DNA from: an uncultured Cellvibrio sp.
Lineage (GTDB): Bacteria > Pseudomonadota > Gammaproteobacteria > Pseudomonadales > Cellvibrionaceae
Assembly (NCBI GenBank): GCA_946481095.1
Contig: CAMLML010000096.1
Coordinates: 1 to 16,071, forward strand
Length of the DNA stretch: 16,071 bases
Reading direction: 5' to 3'
The notes under the pieces were generated by a model. That model had not been told where the DNA came from. It saw only the letters and a program-made list of their open reading frames with translations, and did not search any database. The position numbers were made by a program, and so were the translations under genes. This document shows, one piece after another, positions 13,166 through 16,071 of this stretch. Position 1 is the first letter of the stretch. Each line of letters starts with the position of its first letter.

Positions 13166-15967
13166 ATGTCCGGAATTTTGTCGAATGCTATTTCCGGTTT
13201 GCAAGCCAGTCAAACGGCTTTGCGCACCGCCGGGCATAATATTTCCAACGCCAATACGGTTGGCTACAGTCGTCAACAAGTTGAATATGCAACGCGCCCT
13301 GAACAAAAGGCCGGTAGTGCGGGTTTTATTGGTTCCGGGGTCACGGTCACCAGTATTGAACGGGTAGTGAATGAATTCGTCAGCACACAGTTGCGTCTTG
13401 ATACTGCCGCTTATAATCAACTCAATGCATACAACAGCAATATTGGAAAAATTGATAAATTATTTTCTGATATCAATACCGGCCTTGCCGGTGGATTACA
13501 AACCTATTTTGCCGCATTACAAAATGCAGCAGATGATCCCTCATCAATTCCTGCGCGACAATTATTAGTGACAGAGGCCGACAGTTTAACAGTACGCTTC
13601 AATAATCTTTATGATCGATTGGTAGATGTTGAAAAAGGTGTGCAATCTGAAATTAAAACCAATATTGAACAACTGGTGACAGTTGCCCAGTCGATTGCCA
13701 ATTTAAACGATTCGATTGGTAAACAAAATGCTTCTTCATCGGGTGGTTCACCAAACGATTTATTGGATAAACGCGATGAAGCTTTAAAAAAATTATCCGA
13801 ATTAATTTCAGTACGTTTGGTCACAGATACCAATGGCAATGTCAACGCGTTTATTGGCAATGGAGAACCTTTGGTTGTTGGGCCACAAGTCAGTTCATTT
13901 GAAGTGACGAATGATGGCAGAGTATTAATTAATAATGGTCAAACCAGTTTTGATATCACATCACAAATCAAAGGCGGAAAACTCGGTGGTCTGGTTGATT
14001 TCCGTGAAACTGTATTGCGTCCTTCCATGAATGATTTGGGAAGGTTGGCGATAGTATTTGCCGATCAATTCAATACACAACAATCACAGGGTTTGGATCT
14101 TGATGGCGAATACGGTGCGCCGATTTTTTCAGATTACAACGAAGAGACTTTGGCATTTGATCGTGTTGTACACGGTGATAATGCACCACCTTATGATCGC
14201 TTGATCAGTGTGACGATTGAAGACACAGCCTTGTTGCAATCCAGTGATTATGCGTTTGAGATTATTCCCAATACCAATAATTTTATGGTCACTCGAAAAA
14301 GCGATGGCAAAATTGTTGAACAGGGTATGTTGACCGGCGCTTATCCACGCGATATCAGTTTTGATGGAATTACTTTACATCTGCACGGTGGTTCATTTCA
14401 GGGTGGTGATGAATTTACCTTGGCGCCGACCCGCGCAGGTGCGCGTGATATTCGCAGTTTAATTACACGCGCAGAAGATTTTGCATTTGCTGTTCCTGTG
14501 CGTGCACTGGCTGTCAGTGAAAACTCCGGAAACGGTGTGATTAGTCCTGGTCGTGTATTGAGCATGAATGATGTGAATGGTGATCCCTTGCCAATCTTTT
14601 CTGTTCCTGGCCAATTAACACCGCCACTGATTGTGCGTTTCACATCGGAAACGACTTATGACATTTTGGATAATTCTGATCCGGCGAATCCTGTGCATTT
14701 GGTTCCAGCCATCAGGGAGCAAACGTTTGTTCCCGGTGTGGACAATGAATTATTTTCCAGTGATAAAGGTGAAACTCGTGTTATTGGGCAAGGGCAACGT
14801 TTGGGTTTACCAGAAGGTCGTGTTTCAGTCGCAACGGATTCTTCAGTAAATGGTTTTGTGCAAACCAATGGTTATCCTGCTGAACAATTTATGTTGAGTT
14901 CACGAGATGCAACTACAGGTTCAATCACAACCCGAAATATCGTGACACAAAGTGGTAATTCAGCTGCGCAAACAGCAGCGCTTATGAATACATTCAAAGG
15001 TGTTTCTGCCAATGCGTACACCACAGCAGCTATTACGGATATTCAAATTGATCCTGCCGGTTTTACTTATCCATTACAAATTACATTAAATGGTGAAAAT
15101 TTAATTCGACACACTGGCAGTAGTTTGGCGATGGAAGTGCCTGATCCTAATACCAATGAAGTTGCATTTAATAATTATCTCGCTGAACGCATTAACGCGA
15201 ATGAAAATTTACAAGCACTGGGCGTGCGCGCAACCAGTGGCCACAATCCGATAACCGGTGAAGCAGAAGTTAAAATAGTGGCATCTTCCGGTGTTGATTT
15301 GGAATTTCGGTTGCAAGCTTTTTCATCTGTGCCTGCATCATTGCCCATACAACCCATTAACAATTACATCAGTATCAATGATGGCCAGGGTAATCCCAAT
15401 GTGCGTTTAACCGGAATTAATGATCCGGCTTCTATTTTGGAAGAACAGGATGCAGTGGTAGTGGGCGGACGTATTGATGTTACTCTCGCAGCTGGTGTGA
15501 GTTTCAGTACCGTACCAGGCAATAGCCAATTATTCGGTGATAGCAGCAGCGAAGATTTTGCGCGTTCAAGTTATATAGGCCTGCAGGCGACTATTAGTGG
15601 AAAACCAAAAGCAGGCGATAAATTTTTAATTGACTTCAATAGCAATGCCAGTAACGACAATCGCAATGCATTGGAAATGGTTGCGCTGGAACATAAAAAA
15701 TCAATTGCAAATGGCAGCGCTTCATTTGGTCAGGACTATGCGCGTTTGGTTGAAGACGTCGGCACCAAAAGTAGTTTGTCAAAAATTAATACTGAAGCCA
15801 GTAAAAGTTTATTGGAACAAACACAAGCGCTGCGCGATAGTTATGCTGGTGTGAATCTGGATGAAGAGGCGGCAGATTTAATTCGCTTTGAACAACTGTA
15901 TCAAGCCAATGCACGTGTGATCAGTGTTGCGCGTGAATTATTTGATACTTTATTGCAATCGTTATAG
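13166..15967 (+). CDS. flgK: FlgK, hook-filament junction protein (HAP1), unusually long
   Basis: 933 residues, against about 550 in enterobacteria and 680 in P. aeruginosa. FlgK joins the hook to the filament. The N-terminal axial part is typical: ISGLQASQTALRTAGHNISN (9-28), NTVGYSRQQVEY, and the LLDKRDEALKKLSELI stretch (199-214). A standard middle region reaches FQGGDEFTLAPTRAGARDI (411-429). The C-terminus resumes with PKAGDKFLIDFNSN (814-827), DNRNALEMVAL, and the axial helix VNLDEEAADLIRFEQLYQAN (896-915) with ARVISVARELFDTLL (916-930). The region between about 435 and 810 is the extra part; within it residues about 570-790 resemble part of the FlgE insert. TTGGAG inside the flgJ end precedes ATG 13166. 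FlgN, encoded at 281-754, is its expected chaperone. Confidence 0.96.
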   Translation: MSGILSNAISGLQASQTALRTAGHNISNANTVGYSRQQVEYATRPEQKAGSAGFIGSGVTVTSIERVVNEFVSTQLRLDTAAYNQLNAYNSNIGKIDKLFSDINTGLAGGLQTYFAALQNAADDPSSIPARQLLVTEADSLTVRFNNLYDRLVDVEKGVQSEIKTNIEQLVTVAQSIANLNDSIGKQNASSSGGSPNDLLDKRDEALKKLSELISVRLVTDTNGNVNAFIGNGEPLVVGPQVSSFEVTNDGRVLINNGQTSFDITSQIKGGKLGGLVDFRETVLRPSMNDLGRLAIVFADQFNTQQSQGLDLDGEYGAPIFSDYNEETLAFDRVVHGDNAPPYDRLISVTIEDTALLQSSDYAFEIIPNTNNFMVTRKSDGKIVEQGMLTGAYPRDISFDGITLHLHGGSFQGGDEFTLAPTRAGARDIRSLITRAEDFAFAVPVRALAVSENSGNGVISPGRVLSMNDVNGDPLPIFSVPGQLTPPLIVRFTSETTYDILDNSDPANPVHLVPAIREQTFVPGVDNELFSSDKGETRVIGQGQRLGLPEGRVSVATDSSVNGFVQTNGYPAEQFMLSSRDATTGSITTRNIVTQSGNSAAQTAALMNTFKGVSANAYTTAAITDIQIDPAGFTYPLQITLNGENLIRHTGSSLAMEVPDPNTNEVAFNNYLAERINANENLQALGVRATSGHNPITGEAEVKIVASSGVDLEFRLQAFSSVPASLPIQPINNYISINDGQGNPNVRLTGINDPASILEEQDAVVVGGRIDVTLAAGVSFSTVPGNSQLFGDSSSEDFARSSYIGLQATISGKPKAGDKFLIDFNSNASNDNRNALEMVALEHKKSIANGSASFGQDYARLVEDVGTKSSLSKINTEASKSLLEQTQALRDSYAGVNLDEEAADLIRFEQLYQANARVISVARELFDTLLQSL

Positions 15968-15978
15968 GGGTAATTGCT

Positions 15979-16071
15979 ATGCGTGTTTCCACATCACAAA
16001 TTTACAGCATAGTTAATATTGGCATGTCCAATGCGCAAACCGCTATTAATAAAACGCAAGAACAAATGTCA
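15979..16071 (+). CDS. flgL: FlgL, hook-filament junction protein (HAP3), 5' fragment
   Basis: Only the first 31 codons lie in the window; the frame is open to the last base. The product begins MRVSTSQIYSIVNIGMSNAQ, the typical N-terminus of FlgL, whose D0 helix packs in the hook-filament junction. AGGGG, overlapping the flgK stop codon, lies about eight bases before ATG 15979. Position directly after flgK, 11 bp away, supports the call. FlgL joins FlgK to the flagellin filament and shares the chaperone FlgN. Confidence 0.93.
   Translation, partial: MRVSTSQIYSIVNIGMSNAQTAINKTQEQMS

Overview
The window is a flagellar and chemotaxis locus of a polarly flagellated gammaproteobacterium. Gene order (flgA-flgM-flgN facing away from cheV-cheR, then flgB to flgL) and promoter types match the Pseudomonas/Vibrio/Cellvibrio style of flagellar regulation (sigma54 plus sigma28), not the enteric FlhDC style. 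The moderately AT-leaning codon use and very long hook proteins suggest a Cellvibrio-like or related lineage, but this is inference; genus cannot be fixed from the sequence alone.

Layout. Left end (1-54, minus): the 5' part of a tRNA-Arg(CCT) gene, running off the window. Positions 90-280 hold a palindromic repeat element. Positions 281-2005 (minus): flgN (secretion chaperone), flgM (anti-sigma28), flgA (P-ring chaperone). Positions 2135-3951 (plus): cheV and cheR. Positions 4194-8221 (plus): flgB, flgC (rod), flgD (hook cap), flgE (hook, unusually long at 805 aa). Positions 8615-16071 (plus): flgF, flgG (rod), flgH (L ring), flgI (P ring), flgJ (rod cap and muramidase), flgK (hook-filament junction, unusually long at 933 aa) and the first 31 codons of flgL.

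Regulation can be read from the DNA. Near-consensus sigma54 -24/-12 elements lie before flgB and flgF, and a weaker one before flgA. Sigma28 (FliA) -35/-10 elements with exactly 11-bp spacers lie before flgM and cheV. This is the tiered scheme known from Pseudomonas aeruginosa: flgA early; flgBCDE and flgF onward in the middle; flgMN and cheVR late.

Two things stand out. First, five copies of a C/G-rich, paired-hairpin repeat (REP/MITE-like) are scattered through the locus. One sits in the promoter of the tRNA gene and touches the flgN stop codon, one is in the flgE-flgF gap, one in the flgF-flgG gap, and two lie inside genes and are translated in frame: in the signal peptide of FlgI and in the linker between the two domains of FlgJ. 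Second, FlgE and FlgK both carry large extra segments that share a recognisably homologous module of about 180-220 residues, suggesting that one domain was copied between the hook and the hook-filament junction protein.
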